Shown here piece by piece: positions 1 to 8,631 of a DNA stretch of 64,000 nucleotides (the first letter of the stretch is position 1; each line of letters opens with the position of its first letter). This DNA is from Streptomyces sp. 1222.5. GTDB lineage: Bacteria > Actinomycetota > Actinomycetes > Streptomycetales > Streptomycetaceae. Position numbers and translations under genes: made by a program. The stretch spans positions 1,860,001 to 1,924,000 of the forward strand of contig NZ_FNSZ01000001.1 of the NCBI RefSeq assembly GCF_900105245.1. Reading direction: 5' to 3'. The notes under the pieces were generated by a model. It did no database searches. It was given only the letters and a program-made list of their open reading frames with translations, and had not been told where the DNA came from.

Positions 1-5
1 GAGCG

Positions 6-431
6 TCAGGCCAGCTCGGCCGTCAGGGTGATGGTCGTGCCGGTCAGCGCCTGGCTGACGGGGCAGTTCTTCTTGGCGTCCTCGGCGGCCGAGGCGAAGC
101 CCTCCGCGTCCAGGCCGGGCACCTCGCCGCGCACGGTGAGGTGGATGCCGGTGATGCCCTCACCGGGCTGGAAGGAGACGTCGGCGTTGGTCTCCAGCCG
201 GGTGGGCGGGGTGCCGGCGCCGGCCAGGGCGTGCGAGAGGGCCATGGAGAAGCAGCTGGAGTGGGCGGCGGCGATCAGCTCCTCGGGGCTGGTCTTGCCG
301 TTCGCGTCCTGGGCGCGCGAGGCCCACGTGACCGGCTGCTGGCCGATGCCGGAGGAGTCGAAGGTGACGACGCCGTTGCCCTCGAGCAGGTTGCCTTCCC
401 AGACCGTGTGCGCGGTGCGCGTGGTAGCCAC
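6..431 (-). CDS. OsmC/Ohr family peroxiredoxin
   Basis: Cytoplasmic thiol peroxidase of the OsmC/Ohr family, expected to reduce organic hydroperoxides. The 141-residue length is typical. The two redox cysteines are visible: Cys60 in HSSCFSMAL and Cys123 in KKNCPVSQAL. The N-terminal region (HTVWEGNL...GVVTFDSSG) has the beta-strand pattern of the OsmC class. It starts with ATG and reads away from a 170-bp gap shared with the end of the next minus-strand gene. I cannot tell OsmC from Ohr function on sequence alone; the SPEEL-AAAHSSC context favours OsmC. Nothing odd seen. Confidence 0.93.
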   Translation of the reverse strand: MATTRTAHTVWEGNLLEGNGVVTFDSSGIGQQPVTWASRAQDANGKTSPEELIAAAHSSCFSMALSHALAGAGTPPTRLETNADVSFQPGEGITGIHLTVRGEVPGLDAEGFASAAEDAKKNCPVSQALTGTTITLTAELA

Positions 432-598
432 GATGGTTCCTTTCGCGAGTGGTCCCGTGTGCGGACTTCCTGTCCCTATCCGATCACATCCCGGCGCGTC
501 GCACTCCGAAGACCGGCCCGCGCGGAGTGAACGGGAGGTGACTTCCCCGCGGGACCCTCCCGTGGCGGAAGCGCGGGAGCACGGGCGGGGCCCGGTGT

Positions 599-2683
599 TC
601 AGGCGGCCCGCTCCGGGGCCGCGGCCCTCGACAGCGGCACCTGGGGCCCGTCCAGTTCGCCGAGCCAGCGGCGCAGCAGGCGGTGCACGTCCTCGGCCCC
701 GGTCAGCGGCTCCCCGTCCGCGGCGGGTGCGGACAGTTCCAGCGGGGCGAGCAGGAACGGATGGGACTGGGCGCCGCCGAGGCCGCCGTGGGAGCCTATC
801 TGCTCCTCGAAGGCGAGGACCTCGCCGTCGGCGGGGTCGTGCGCGGAGTTGACCATGATGTCCGCGGTGTGCGGGAACGAGTGGGTGCGCCGGACGGCGT
901 CGGCGGCGCCGGGCCCGAAGCGGGCCAGCGGGCCGGGGTCGTCGTCGAGCCCGGCCAGCGGGATCTCGGCGCCGTACGCCCCGAGGACCACGCCGTCGTG
1001 CCGCTCGCTGCGCACCAGCAGGAAGCCGATGCCGGGATGGTTGGCGAGGGTGGTGAGCAGGCCGGGGTGGCGGGCGTCGATCTCCTCCTTGGTCATGCGG
1101 TGCGGCACGTCCGGGAAGGAGACCAGGCCCAGGTTGCCCGAGGCCAGCACGATCGGGTCGGGGCCGCCGGCGGCGGGGTGGCGCGCGCCGTTCTCCTCGG
1201 GGCGGCGCAGGGCCGCGCGGACGGCGGCGCGGGCCTCGGCCCCGCTGCGGGTACGTTCGGCGCGGCGCGGCACGGGCAGTCCGCAGCCGGCCCGGACGAG
1301 GTCGCCGAGGGTGAGGCCGTAGCGGGCGCGGAAGGTCTCGCCGGGGCTCTGGCCGTGGTCGGAGAGGACGACGATGCGGTAGGGGCGGGGGGCGTGTTCG
1401 GCGACCCGCTGGAGCAGGGCGAGGGACCGGTCGAGGCGTCCGAGCACCTTCTCGGCGTCCCGGCTGTGCGGTCCGGAGTGGTGGGCCACCTCGTCGTAGG
1501 CGACGAGGTCGGCGTAGACGGCGGTGCGGCCGGCGAGCATGTCGCCCATCACGGCGGCGACGACGACGTCCCGTTCGACGACGGTGGCGAAGGCGCGGAC
1601 CAGGGGGTAGAGGCCGCCGCGGCCGACGCGCGGGCGCTGTCTGCGCAGGCGGGCACGGGTGGACTGGCCGATCTCGCGGCCTACCTCGGCGGCGAAGGAC
1701 AGGGCGGTCCGGACGGCGTTGGCCGGGTCGGAGAAGTAGGCGAAGTAGCCGGCGCGGGAACGGTTCTCCCGGCTGCGGCGGCGGGCGGCGATGGACAGGA
1801 CGAGGGCCTGCTCGCCGGCGCCGCCGCTGAACAGGTTGCCGCGGCTGGCGCCGTCGACGGCGAGCAGCCCGCCGTCGCCGGTGCGCCCGACGGCGCGTTC
1901 CTGGAGCTCGGCGGCGCTGGTCGGCCGGTTGGACACCATCACCTCGCCCCGGTCCTTCTCGTACCAGCGGAACGCCGGCACGTCGAAGGTGCTGCCGTGC
2001 AGGATGCCGAGCTGGCTGGCGCCGGTCTGGCTGGACCAGTCGGTGCGCCAGGGCACGAGGCGGTGGGTGGGCCGTGCGCCGTCGGCCGTGGCCAGCCAGC
2101 CGGCGAGCGTGGGCATGAGGCCCCTGCGGACCGCGGCGGTGAGCACGTCGTGGCCGACGCCGTCGAGTTGGACGCAGACCAGGCCGGGGGCGGACGGGCA
2201 GGGCGGGTGGGCGCGGCGGCTGCGGGTGGCGAGCCGGTGCAGCCGGCGCCGGTAGGCCTCGTCGTCGCGTACGGCGAGGCCGGCGCCGGTCGCCGAGGCC
2301 ACGGCGGACATCACGGCGGCCACCATGACGGCGGTCTCCGGTGCCGCCTCACCCTGCCCGGTGGGGTTGATGCGCAGGGCGAGCAGCAGCAGGGAGCCGT
2401 TGAGGAAGAAGACCAGCAGGCCGAGCACCAGCGCCGGCACGAGCAGCAGCAGCCGGACCAGCAGCGGCCAGACCACGGCCGACAGGACACCGAAGGCACC
2501 GGCGCCGCACGCCGCGGTGACCGCGATGCGGGTGGTGCTGTCGCCGTCGTCGGACTGGAGCTGGAAGTCGGGCAGGATCCCGGCGAGCAGCAGCATGGTG
2601 ACCGTGGAGACCGCCCATACGGCGATGCTCCGCCCGATCTGACTGGCGATCCGCCGCCACCACACCCCACGCACGCCCCGCAC
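599..2683 (-). CDS. membrane-anchored alkaline-phosphatase-superfamily protein (holin-like N-terminus)
   Basis: 694 residues. The first 130 or so hold about four hydrophobic segments, resembling the four-TM holin-like domain often fused to this family. The rest is an alkaline phosphatase/nucleotide pyrophosphatase fold: QLDGVGHD near residue 170 supplies the first metal Asp, VAYDEVAHHSGPHS and VLSDHGQS supply later metal Asp/His ligands. The expected topology is a membrane anchor with a hydrolase domain acting on a phosphodiester or phospholipid headgroup; the substrate is not predictable. It starts at GTG 2683, behind a GTGAGGG stretch. A GTG a few codons in is also possible. Confidence 0.85.
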   Translation of the reverse strand: MRGVRGVWWRRIASQIGRSIAVWAVSTVTMLLLAGILPDFQLQSDDGDSTTRIAVTAACGAGAFGVLSAVVWPLLVRLLLLVPALVLGLLVFFLNGSLLLLALRINPTGQGEAAPETAVMVAAVMSAVASATGAGLAVRDDEAYRRRLHRLATRSRRAHPPCPSAPGLVCVQLDGVGHDVLTAAVRRGLMPTLAGWLATADGARPTHRLVPWRTDWSSQTGASQLGILHGSTFDVPAFRWYEKDRGEVMVSNRPTSAAELQERAVGRTGDGGLLAVDGASRGNLFSGGAGEQALVLSIAARRRSRENRSRAGYFAYFSDPANAVRTALSFAAEVGREIGQSTRARLRRQRPRVGRGGLYPLVRAFATVVERDVVVAAVMGDMLAGRTAVYADLVAYDEVAHHSGPHSRDAEKVLGRLDRSLALLQRVAEHAPRPYRIVVLSDHGQSPGETFRARYGLTLGDLVRAGCGLPVPRRAERTRSGAEARAAVRAALRRPEENGARHPAAGGPDPIVLASGNLGLVSFPDVPHRMTKEEIDARHPGLLTTLANHPGIGFLLVRSERHDGVVLGAYGAEIPLAGLDDDPGPLARFGPGAADAVRRTHSFPHTADIMVNSAHDPADGEVLAFEEQIGSHGGLGGAQSHPFLLAPLELSAPAADGEPLTGAEDVHRLLRRWLGELDGPQVPLSRAAAPERAA

Positions 2684-2784
2684 CCCTCACGTCCCGGCCC
2701 CTGAACCGACCGGGCCGGCCTCCACCTTGTCATACCTGTCGGGAGAGGGCGCGGGCCGTCGGGGCACCGGCGGAGCCCGGGGGG

Positions 2785-3216
2785 TCAGCGGCCGTCGTAG
2801 CCCGCCGTCGGCATGGACAGGCGGCGGTGGACGTGTGCCTTCATCTGGGCGTCGTACGACGGCTCGGCGCGGCCCACCGTCTCCACCCGCACGCCCCGGC
2901 GCGCGCACTCGGCGGTGAACTCCTCCACCGAGGACAGGGCCCGTTCGAGCACCCGGCGGCTGGGGGCGACGAACACGTCGACGCCGGGCCGCACCCCGTC
3001 CCACAGAGCGCAGTGGTCGAAGCGCAGCCCGCCGACGAGGAGTTCCCGGGCGATCACGTAGCCGCGCTCGGCCGCCCAGTGGGCGCACATCGCGTGCTGG
3101 CTGCGGGAGTCCACCAGGAAGGGTTCGGCCTCCAGCTCCTCCAGAGGTGTCAGGCTGGCGATCGCGGTCACCCGCACCGGCATGATCGCGCCGAAGGCAC
3201 CCCGCAGCTGTCCCAT
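2785..3216 (-). CDS. small protein resembling a degenerate serine-recombinase N-terminal domain
   Basis: 143 residues, starting at ATG 3216 because GGAGGTGAG lies about 9 bases upstream. No family is certain. The layout (residues on one polypeptide: MPVRVTAIASL..., SRSQHAMCAHWAAERGY, RPGVDVFVAPSRRVLERA, ECARRGVRVETVG) follows the order of a resolvase N-terminal domain: strand, helix, 'GY' strand, 'RPG', helix with R-x(3)-R, 'GV-V-tV'. The catalytic Ser of the RxS motif is not in its usual place and there is no DNA-binding or recombinase domain. It is therefore probably not a functional recombinase. The neighbours give no hint. Treat the function as unknown. Confidence 0.6.
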   Translation of the reverse strand: MGQLRGAFGAIMPVRVTAIASLTPLEELEAEPFLVDSRSQHAMCAHWAAERGYVIARELLVGGLRFDHCALWDGVRPGVDVFVAPSRRVLERALSSVEEFTAECARRGVRVETVGRAEPSYDAQMKAHVHRRLSMPTAGYDGR

Positions 3217-3300
3217 GGCGTCCCCCTCACCTCCGGGTTTCGCCGCCGACCCTACTCCTGCCCGTAGGCTTCGGGGAGTCGCGTGAAGGAGGCGAAGAAG

Positions 3301-4074
3301 GTGCCGGTGGAGATCACCTGGTGGGGTCACGCCACCTGCACGGTGGAGGACGCGAACACACGGGTGCTCACCGATCCCCTGTTCGCCCGCAGGCTGGCGC
3401 ATCTGCGGCGCCGCCGCGGCGACTGTCCGCCCGCCGAGGCGCGCCGCGCCGACGTCGTCCTCGTCAGCCATCTGCACGCCGACCATCTGCATCTGCCCTC
3501 GCTGGCCGGTCTGGCCCCGGGCACGCGCCTGCTCGTGCCCCGGGGCGCACCACGGGCGGTACCGGGTGTGCGCCGGCTGCGGCAACTGCGGGTGACCGAG
3601 GTGGTGCCCGGGGACGAGGTGCGGATCGGCGACCTGCTGGTGCGGGTGGTGCCCGCGCTGCACGACGGCCGGCGTCTGCCGGTGGGTCCGCACAGCTGCC
3701 CCGCGCTCGGTTACGTCGTGGAGGGCGAGGCGCGCACGTACTTCGCCGGGGACACCGGGCTGTTCGACACGATGGCGGAGCAGGTGGGCCCGGTGGACGT
3801 GGCGCTGCTGCCGGTGGGCGGCTGGGGGCCGTACCTCGGCGAGGGGCATCTGGACGCGGGTCGGGCGGCACGCGCGCTGGCCCTGCTGGCGCCGCGGGCG
3901 GCGGTGCCGGTGCACTACGGGACGTACTGGCCGATCGGGATGGACGCGATCCGGCCGCACGAGTTCCACGCGCCGGGCGACGAGTTCGTGCGGCTGGCGG
4001 CCGTGGCCGCGCCGGAGGTCGCGGTGCACCGGCTCGGGCACGGGGAGAGCGTCCGGCCGCAGGTCGCCCGGTGA
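3301..4074 (+). CDS. metallo-beta-lactamase-fold hydrolase (UlaG-like)
   Basis: 257 residues of the UlaG/RomA-type metallo-beta-lactamase superfamily. It begins PVEITWWGHATC; the zinc motif HLHADHLHL follows near residue 60, then a His in PALHD, FAGDTGLFD and a late HYGTYWP. Cytoplasmic metal-dependent hydrolase of unknown substrate. I chose the GTG at 3301 because a perfect AAGGAGG (3286-3292) sits 8 bases before it; an in-frame GTG at 3283 is an alternative that would add six residues. The stop overlaps the start of the DedA gene (GTGA), so the two are probably co-translated. Confidence 0.85.
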   Translation: MPVEITWWGHATCTVEDANTRVLTDPLFARRLAHLRRRRGDCPPAEARRADVVLVSHLHADHLHLPSLAGLAPGTRLLVPRGAPRAVPGVRRLRQLRVTEVVPGDEVRIGDLLVRVVPALHDGRRLPVGPHSCPALGYVVEGEARTYFAGDTGLFDTMAEQVGPVDVALLPVGGWGPYLGEGHLDAGRAARALALLAPRAAVPVHYGTYWPIGMDAIRPHEFHAPGDEFVRLAAVAAPEVAVHRLGHGESVRPQVAR

Positions 4075-4724
4075 ACGGGTCCGCGCCCGCCGCGATACTC
4101 GCGGCCGCCTCGGTCTCGGCCGTGCCGACGGAGTCGACCCAGCAGGCGCTCGGCTACCCGTCGTTGTTCCTGCTGGTGCTGATCGGCGCGCTGGTGCCGG
4201 TGGTGCCGACGGGGGCGCTGGTGAGCTCGGCCGCGGTGGTGGCGTTCCATCAGACGGCGCCGTTCTCCCTGCTCCTGGTGTTCGTGACGGCGTCGCTGGC
4301 CGCGTTCCTCGGGGATGCGGCGCTGTACTGGCTGGGGCGGCGCGGGCTGCGGTCGAAGAACGGCTCCCGGTGGCTGGAGGCGATCCGGTCGCGGGCTCCG
4401 GAGGAGCGGCTGGAGCAGGCGCAGGGCAAGCTGGCCGGGCACGGGGTCGCGGTGCTGGTGCTGTCCCGGCTGGTCCCGGCGGGGCGCATACCGGTGATGC
4501 TGGCGTGCCTGCTGGCCGAGTGGCCGCTGCGGAGGTTCGCGCGGGGGAACCTTCCGGCGTGTCTGGCATGGGCGGTGACGTACCAGGTGATCGGCATTCT
4601 GGGCGGGTCGCTGTTCCCGGAGCCGTGGGAGGGCGTGCTCGCGGCGGTCGCGCTGACCGTGGTGGTCAGCGCGGTGCCGGGTCTCGTACGGCGGTTCCGT
4701 CAGCAGCCGAAGAGGGCTCGGTAG
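4071..4724 (+). CDS. DedA family membrane protein
   Basis: 217 residues, integral membrane protein of the DedA/SNARE-associated family. Hydrophobic blocks at about 27-55, 60-85, 145-170 and 180-205 alternate with the family's conserved patches: FLGDAALYWLGRRGL near residue 85 and SRLVPAGRIPVMLACLL near residue 140, the latter holding the conserved 'R-x-(V/I)P-x-G-R' type signature. DedA proteins are linked to lipid flipping and membrane homeostasis. GTG start overlaps the stop of the upstream hydrolase gene by 4 bp. The C-terminus is basic (RRFRQQPKRAR) and lies within a 21-bp tandem repeat that continues past the stop codon. Confidence 0.85.
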   Translation: MNGSAPAAILAAASVSAVPTESTQQALGYPSLFLLVLIGALVPVVPTGALVSSAAVVAFHQTAPFSLLLVFVTASLAAFLGDAALYWLGRRGLRSKNGSRWLEAIRSRAPEERLEQAQGKLAGHGVAVLVLSRLVPAGRIPVMLACLLAEWPLRRFARGNLPACLAWAVTYQVIGILGGSLFPEPWEGVLAAVALTVVVSAVPGLVRRFRQQPKRAR

Positions 4725-4769
4725 CGACCGAAGGGGGTTCGGCGGCGGCCGAAGAGGCTTCGATGGCGG
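4707..4769. repeat. three tandem imperfect 21-bp units
   Basis: Units start at 4707, 4728 and 4749, each beginning CCGAAG and containing a CTTCGG/GTTCGG/CTTCGA segment. The first unit contains the DedA stop codon at 4722-4724; without it the frame would go on as PKGVRRR and PKRLRWR, echoing the PKRAR tail. This suggests slippage duplication at the end of the gene. It lies between two converging genes and may also act in termination. Confidence 0.6.
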
Positions 4770-4799
4770 CCGGCGAGGTCCTGTGCCGCCCCGGCGGCC

Positions 4800-5918
4800 C
4801 TACGGGATTCCGTCCGCCAGCACCCGCGATCCGCCGACCGGGAGGTCCCACAGGTCGCCGGCGTCGAGTCCGGCCTTCTCCCAGGCCGTCCGCACCCGGG
4901 TGAGCGGCTCCAGGACCGGCTCGGCGGAGAGGACGAACGTGCCCCAGTGCATGGGGGCCATCCGGCGGGCACCCAGGTCCAGCGTGGCCCGTACCGCCTC
5001 CTCCGGATCGCAGTGCACGTCGCTCAGCCACCAGCGGGGGTCGTAGGCGCCGATGGGCATCAGCGCGAGGTCGATGCCCGGGTAGCGGCGGCCGATGCGG
5101 GAGAACCAGTGACCGTAGCCGGTGTCGCCGGCGAAGTACAGGCGCTGCCGGCCGGGTGCCGTGAGGATCCAGCCGCCCCAGAGGCTGTGGCAGGTGTCGG
5201 TGAGGGTGCGCTTGGACCAGTGGTGGGCGGGCACGAAGTCGAACCGCACACCGGCGAGTTCGGCCCCCTCCCACCAGTCCAGCTCGGTGACCCGGGTGAA
5301 CCTGCGGCGCTGGAACCAGCGGCCGAGCCCGGCGGGTGCGAACACCGGGGTGTCGCGCGGGAGTCGGCGCAGGGTGGGGGCGTCGAGGTGGTCGTAGTGG
5401 TTGTGGCTGATGACGACGGCGTCCACGCGGGGCAGGCTGTCCCAGGGCACGCCGACGGGGGTGATGCGGGCCGGGGTGCCGAGGATGCGGCGGGACCAGA
5501 CGGGGTCGGTGAGGACCGTGAGGCCGCCGATCCGGACGATCCAACTGGCGTGTCCCGCCCAGGTGACGGCGAGGGCGCGGGTGTCGACGCGGGGCAGCGG
5601 CGCGGGCTCGTAGGGCACCCGCGACGCGTCGGCGAGGCCTTCCGGACCGGGGCGTACGGCGCCCTCGCGGGCGAAGCGGGCGAGGGCCTTGAGGCCGGGC
5701 AGGGGGGCGGTGAGCCGGTCGTGGAAGGTCCGCGGCCAGACCCGGTGTTCGCCGAGGGGGCGGGGCTCGGCGAGCGGTGGCGAGGCGGACGCGAGCGGGG
5801 TCGGGGCGTCGGGCGCGTGGGCCGCCGCGGTCGTCGCGGCGGCGGGGGTCGTGTCGGCGGTGGCGGTCGTGTCGGCGGTGGTCGTGACCGGTCCGGGCTC
5901 GTGCGTCTGCTGCGTCAT
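4800..5918 (-). CDS. metallo-beta-lactamase-fold protein, NAPE-PLD-like
   Basis: 372 residues. After a low-complexity Ala/Thr/Pro N-terminus of about 50 residues comes an NAPE-hydrolysing phospholipase D-like metallo-beta-lactamase domain: VTWAGHASW near 125, LTDPVWS, the zinc motif SHNHYDHLD near 175, PAHHWSKRTL, FAGDTGYG and HWGTF. Family members hydrolyse phosphodiester bonds of N-acyl phospholipids or unknown bacterial lipids; the substrate here is unknown. The ATG at 5918 follows an AGGAG run and overlaps the stop of the upstream aminotransferase gene (ATGA), so the two genes form one transcription unit. Confidence 0.87.
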   Translation of the reverse strand: MTQQTHEPGPVTTTADTTATADTTPAAATTAAAHAPDAPTPLASASPPLAEPRPLGEHRVWPRTFHDRLTAPLPGLKALARFAREGAVRPGPEGLADASRVPYEPAPLPRVDTRALAVTWAGHASWIVRIGGLTVLTDPVWSRRILGTPARITPVGVPWDSLPRVDAVVISHNHYDHLDAPTLRRLPRDTPVFAPAGLGRWFQRRRFTRVTELDWWEGAELAGVRFDFVPAHHWSKRTLTDTCHSLWGGWILTAPGRQRLYFAGDTGYGHWFSRIGRRYPGIDLALMPIGAYDPRWWLSDVHCDPEEAVRATLDLGARRMAPMHWGTFVLSAEPVLEPLTRVRTAWEKAGLDAGDLWDLPVGGSRVLADGIP

Positions 5919-7171
5919 CGAGGAGGCTCCCGTCGCTGAGCGTCGTCGCGGAGATCGTCGAGGACCGACCTCAAGGAGATCAACGCGCGTTCCACGTGTG
6001 GCAGTTCCAACGGCTCGGGGGACATGAGGCATTCCGCGCGGTCCTCGTCCGTGCCGCGCAGCAGGGACCCGGTGGCGAGCCGGACGCGCAGGGCACCGAG
6101 GTCGTCGCCGAAGCGGTGGCCGCCGGGCGCGGGCATGCCGAGCCGGGCGGTGAGGAGATCCTCCAGTTCCTGGGCGTCACCGACCCCTTGCGCCGTCAGG
6201 GGCGCGCGCAGCGGGGCGAGATCGGCGTAGAGGTGGCGGCCGGCCTGCGGCGGCCGGGCGAGCGCGCCCGCGGCGACGACCGCGGCGTGCACGGCCGCGG
6301 CCAGCCGTGCGTGCAGCCGTACGGCGGCCTCGCGGCGCTCGGTGACGGGTGCGGGTTCGTCGAGGGCGTAGCCGGCTGCCGCGGCGACGGGTGCGGCGAT
6401 CCGCGCGTCGAGCGCGGTGAGGATGTCGAGCACGCGCGCGTGGAGGACCCGTCCGTCACTGGTCGCGGGGAAGCGGGCCACGGCGGCGGGCCAGCCGGGG
6501 GGCAGCAGGGAGCCCCCGAGGTCGGTGACGACGGTGACCCGGTCGGGCTGCATCTCGGCGGGGCTGAGCAGCACGGTCGCGTGCGGGGCGTGCAGGGTGT
6601 CGCGCCAGGTCTCGTCGCTGACCAGATGCAGTCCCTCGGCCGTCGCGGCCTCGACGGTCTCGTGCAGCAGTTCGGGCGGGGCGACGGTGGCGGTGGGGTC
6701 GTCGGCGACGGACAGGACCAGCAGCCGGGGGTCGCCGCCCTCGGCGCGGACCCGGCGGACGGTCTCCAGCAGGGCGTACGGGTCGGGGACACCGCCGCTC
6801 TCGGCGGGGGTGGGCACGTGGTAGACGGGCCGGCCGAGCAGCCGCGCGTACGGCGCCCACCAGGCGGCGCAGGGCCGGGGCACGAGGACGTCGGCGCCGT
6901 CCCCGGCGAGCGCGGCGGTGAGGGCCAGCAGCAGTGCGGGGGCGCCGGGGCCGACGGCCACCTCGTCGGGGACGCAGGCCAGTCCCCGGCGCGTGAAGTA
7001 GCCGCAGGCCGCCTCCAGCAGCGCGGGGGCGCCGCCGACGGGCTGGGCCGCGGCGCGGTGTGCCGCGCCGGCGAGGACGGACGACAGCTCGGGCAGCACG
7101 GGCAGTCCGTCGGCGGGCAGGGACGGGCCGTACCGGACGGGTCCGTGGTTCTCGGGGTCCGTCCGCCGCAT
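5915..7171 (-). CDS. PLP-dependent aminotransferase-like protein (fold type I)
   Basis: 418 residues of a fold-type I aminotransferase. Visible marks: a GGAPALLEAACGYFTRRG segment and GPGAPALLLALTAAL (cofactor phosphate loop region) near residues 50-80, a Trp/Ala-rich AAWWAPYARLLG, LLVLSVADDPTATV where the family has 'NP-N-P-T-G', and VSDETWRD for the 'D-E-x-Y' strand. The usual PLP lysine segment is replaced by VTDLGGSLLPPGWP, with no Lys at the expected place. It may therefore be a non-catalytic or altered member. The gene ends in an ATGA overlap with the downstream hydrolase gene. Confidence 0.75.
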   Translation of the reverse strand: MRRTDPENHGPVRYGPSLPADGLPVLPELSSVLAGAAHRAAAQPVGGAPALLEAACGYFTRRGLACVPDEVAVGPGAPALLLALTAALAGDGADVLVPRPCAAWWAPYARLLGRPVYHVPTPAESGGVPDPYALLETVRRVRAEGGDPRLLVLSVADDPTATVAPPELLHETVEAATAEGLHLVSDETWRDTLHAPHATVLLSPAEMQPDRVTVVTDLGGSLLPPGWPAAVARFPATSDGRVLHARVLDILTALDARIAAPVAAAAGYALDEPAPVTERREAAVRLHARLAAAVHAAVVAAGALARPPQAGRHLYADLAPLRAPLTAQGVGDAQELEDLLTARLGMPAPGGHRFGDDLGALRVRLATGSLLRGTDEDRAECLMSPEPLELPHVERALISLRSVLDDLRDDAQRREPPR

Positions 7172-7391
7172 GTCCGCCTCCGCGCAGTCCGTGGTGCCGT
7201 GTGCTGTCCCGTCGGGTCGTGCTGTGGCCGGGGATTCGCGGCTGGTGCGTGGGGTGCCCGTTGCCGGTGTGTCCTCGGGAGGTGTGTACCCGCCGGACGG
7301 TCCTCCATGGCGGCGTCCCCGAGCCCGCGGGTCACCCGGTCGGCGTCCCGGGCGGCCGGGATCACGGGGCGCGGCCCTCGGCCGCGGGCGG

Positions 7392-8291
7392 TCACACCGC
7401 GGACCGCCCGCGGCCGTACATCCGGTACACGGCTCCCGCGCAGGCGGCGGCGATGAACAGGCCGCCGGCGACGAGGGCGGGGACCGAGTCGCTGAAGGTG
7501 CCTCCCGTGCCGGCCTGCACGGGACGCTGCACGGCGGCCGGGTCGCAGTCGCCGGCGTCTCGGGTGTCGCGGCAGCCGTGGTCGCCGGAGCAGTCCGCCC
7601 CGTGCGACTCCCCGCACGGGCGGTCCTCGTCGGAGCAGGCGGCGCCGGCGCAGTCCTGACCCCCGCCACCGCCCTGGCACTCCTTGCCCGCCCCGGTGTC
7701 CCCGGCACCCGTGCACCGGTCCCCGCCGCCCGCGCACTGCTCCCCCGTCCCGATGCAGGGCGTGTCCTCCCGGCCCGAGGTCCGGGCCGGGCACGGCTCG
7801 TCCGCCCGGCAGCCCGTCCCGGTCGGGCAGGACTGCCCCTCCCGGCACCGGCCGCCGCCGTCCCCGCACCGCGCTCCGTCCTCGCAGGGCCGGCTGTCGC
7901 CGCCCGGGACCGCGGAGGCCGGGTCCCTGGGGTCGGCCGGTCCGCTCGGGGCCGCCGGGCAGGCGCCGTCGTCGGTCGGGACGGGGCCCGGGACGTCGCC
8001 GAGCGACGGGGCGTCACCCGCGGGGTCGCCGGCGGCGCTCCCGAGGGCGTCCCCGGCCGGCGGGCCGGCCCTGCCGGTGACCCGGCCCGGCCGTGCGCTG
8101 ACCCCCTCGTAGGAGGGCGAGGCGGGGTCGCCGCTCCGCGGTGGCAGCCCGGTGACCGGATCGCAGGCGGCGGACACGGCGAGCGAGCCGGCGTCGGCGG
8201 CCGGGTCGGCGGAGGCGGCCGCCGACGCCGGGAGGACGAGTGCGGCACCGGCGGCGAGGGCGACGGACAGGGCGCGGGCGGTGCGGCGCAT
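7392..8291 (-). CDS. secreted Cys-rich protein with C-terminal membrane anchor
   Basis: 299 residues, family not recognised. A signal peptide spans about 1-30 (MRRTARALSVALAAGAAL... ASAAAS). The middle is Gly/Asp/Pro-rich; from about residue 135 to 250 it is crowded with cysteines spaced 4-10 apart (PCEDGARC, GGGRCREGQSC, TGCRADEPC, PCIGTGEQC, DRPCGESHGADC). A single C-terminal helix (about 270-290) is followed by RMYGRGR, so the protein is probably anchored outside the membrane. ATG 8291 follows GAGGAG. The cysteine block looks repeat-derived, like a disulfide-stabilised stalk; I know of no function. It sits alone between an aminotransferase gene and a divergent ThDP enzyme. Confidence 0.75.
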   Translation of the reverse strand: MRRTARALSVALAAGAALVLPASAAASADPAADAGSLAVSAACDPVTGLPPRSGDPASPSYEGVSARPGRVTGRAGPPAGDALGSAAGDPAGDAPSLGDVPGPVPTDDGACPAAPSGPADPRDPASAVPGGDSRPCEDGARCGDGGGRCREGQSCPTGTGCRADEPCPARTSGREDTPCIGTGEQCAGGGDRCTGAGDTGAGKECQGGGGGQDCAGAACSDEDRPCGESHGADCSGDHGCRDTRDAGDCDPAAVQRPVQAGTGGTFSDSVPALVAGGLFIAAACAGAVYRMYGRGRSAV

Positions 8292-8631
8292 GCGAAGGGC
8301 TCCTCGGCGGATACGGCGGGGTCCGTGGCGCCGGGACGGCGTACCGCCGGGCCGTGCCACGGGTGCGGGCACGGGGCGTGCCCTCGCTGCCATGACAGCC
8401 CGCACCCCGGCGCACCGCGCGCGGCCGGACCCCATTCGAGGGGATGCGGACGCCCGGCCGGGTGACAGACCCGCCGGGCAGGCGTAGCCGGCCCGTGGAC
8501 CGTCGGCCGGCGGCCACCGCGGCCGGGCCGCCCCGGGGCGCCAGGCCGCGGAGGTTTTCCGTGCCCCCCACAGGTGACTCGGCACGTGCTGACCGGATCG
8601 TCCAAACGGCATCGCACCGGGAGGTTCCTTC
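8292..8631. other. 340-bp divergent intergenic region
   Basis: Lies between the divergent Cys-rich protein and ThDP enzyme genes and must hold both promoters. I see the ribosome site GGGAGG about 8 bases before the ATG at 8632 and GAGGAG before 8291. I could not place convincing -35/-10 boxes or an operator. No coding signal seen. Confidence 0.5.

Noticed and set aside
28..852. Long plus-strand ORF opposite the OsmC gene
   Set aside because: Shadow in high-GC sequence: Arg/Pro/Ser-rich, no domain, and the minus strand holds a clear OsmC gene.
683..2704. 673-residue Gly/Ala-rich ORF on the plus strand
   Set aside because: It mirrors the phosphatase gene on the other strand; composition is typical of an antisense frame and no motif is seen.
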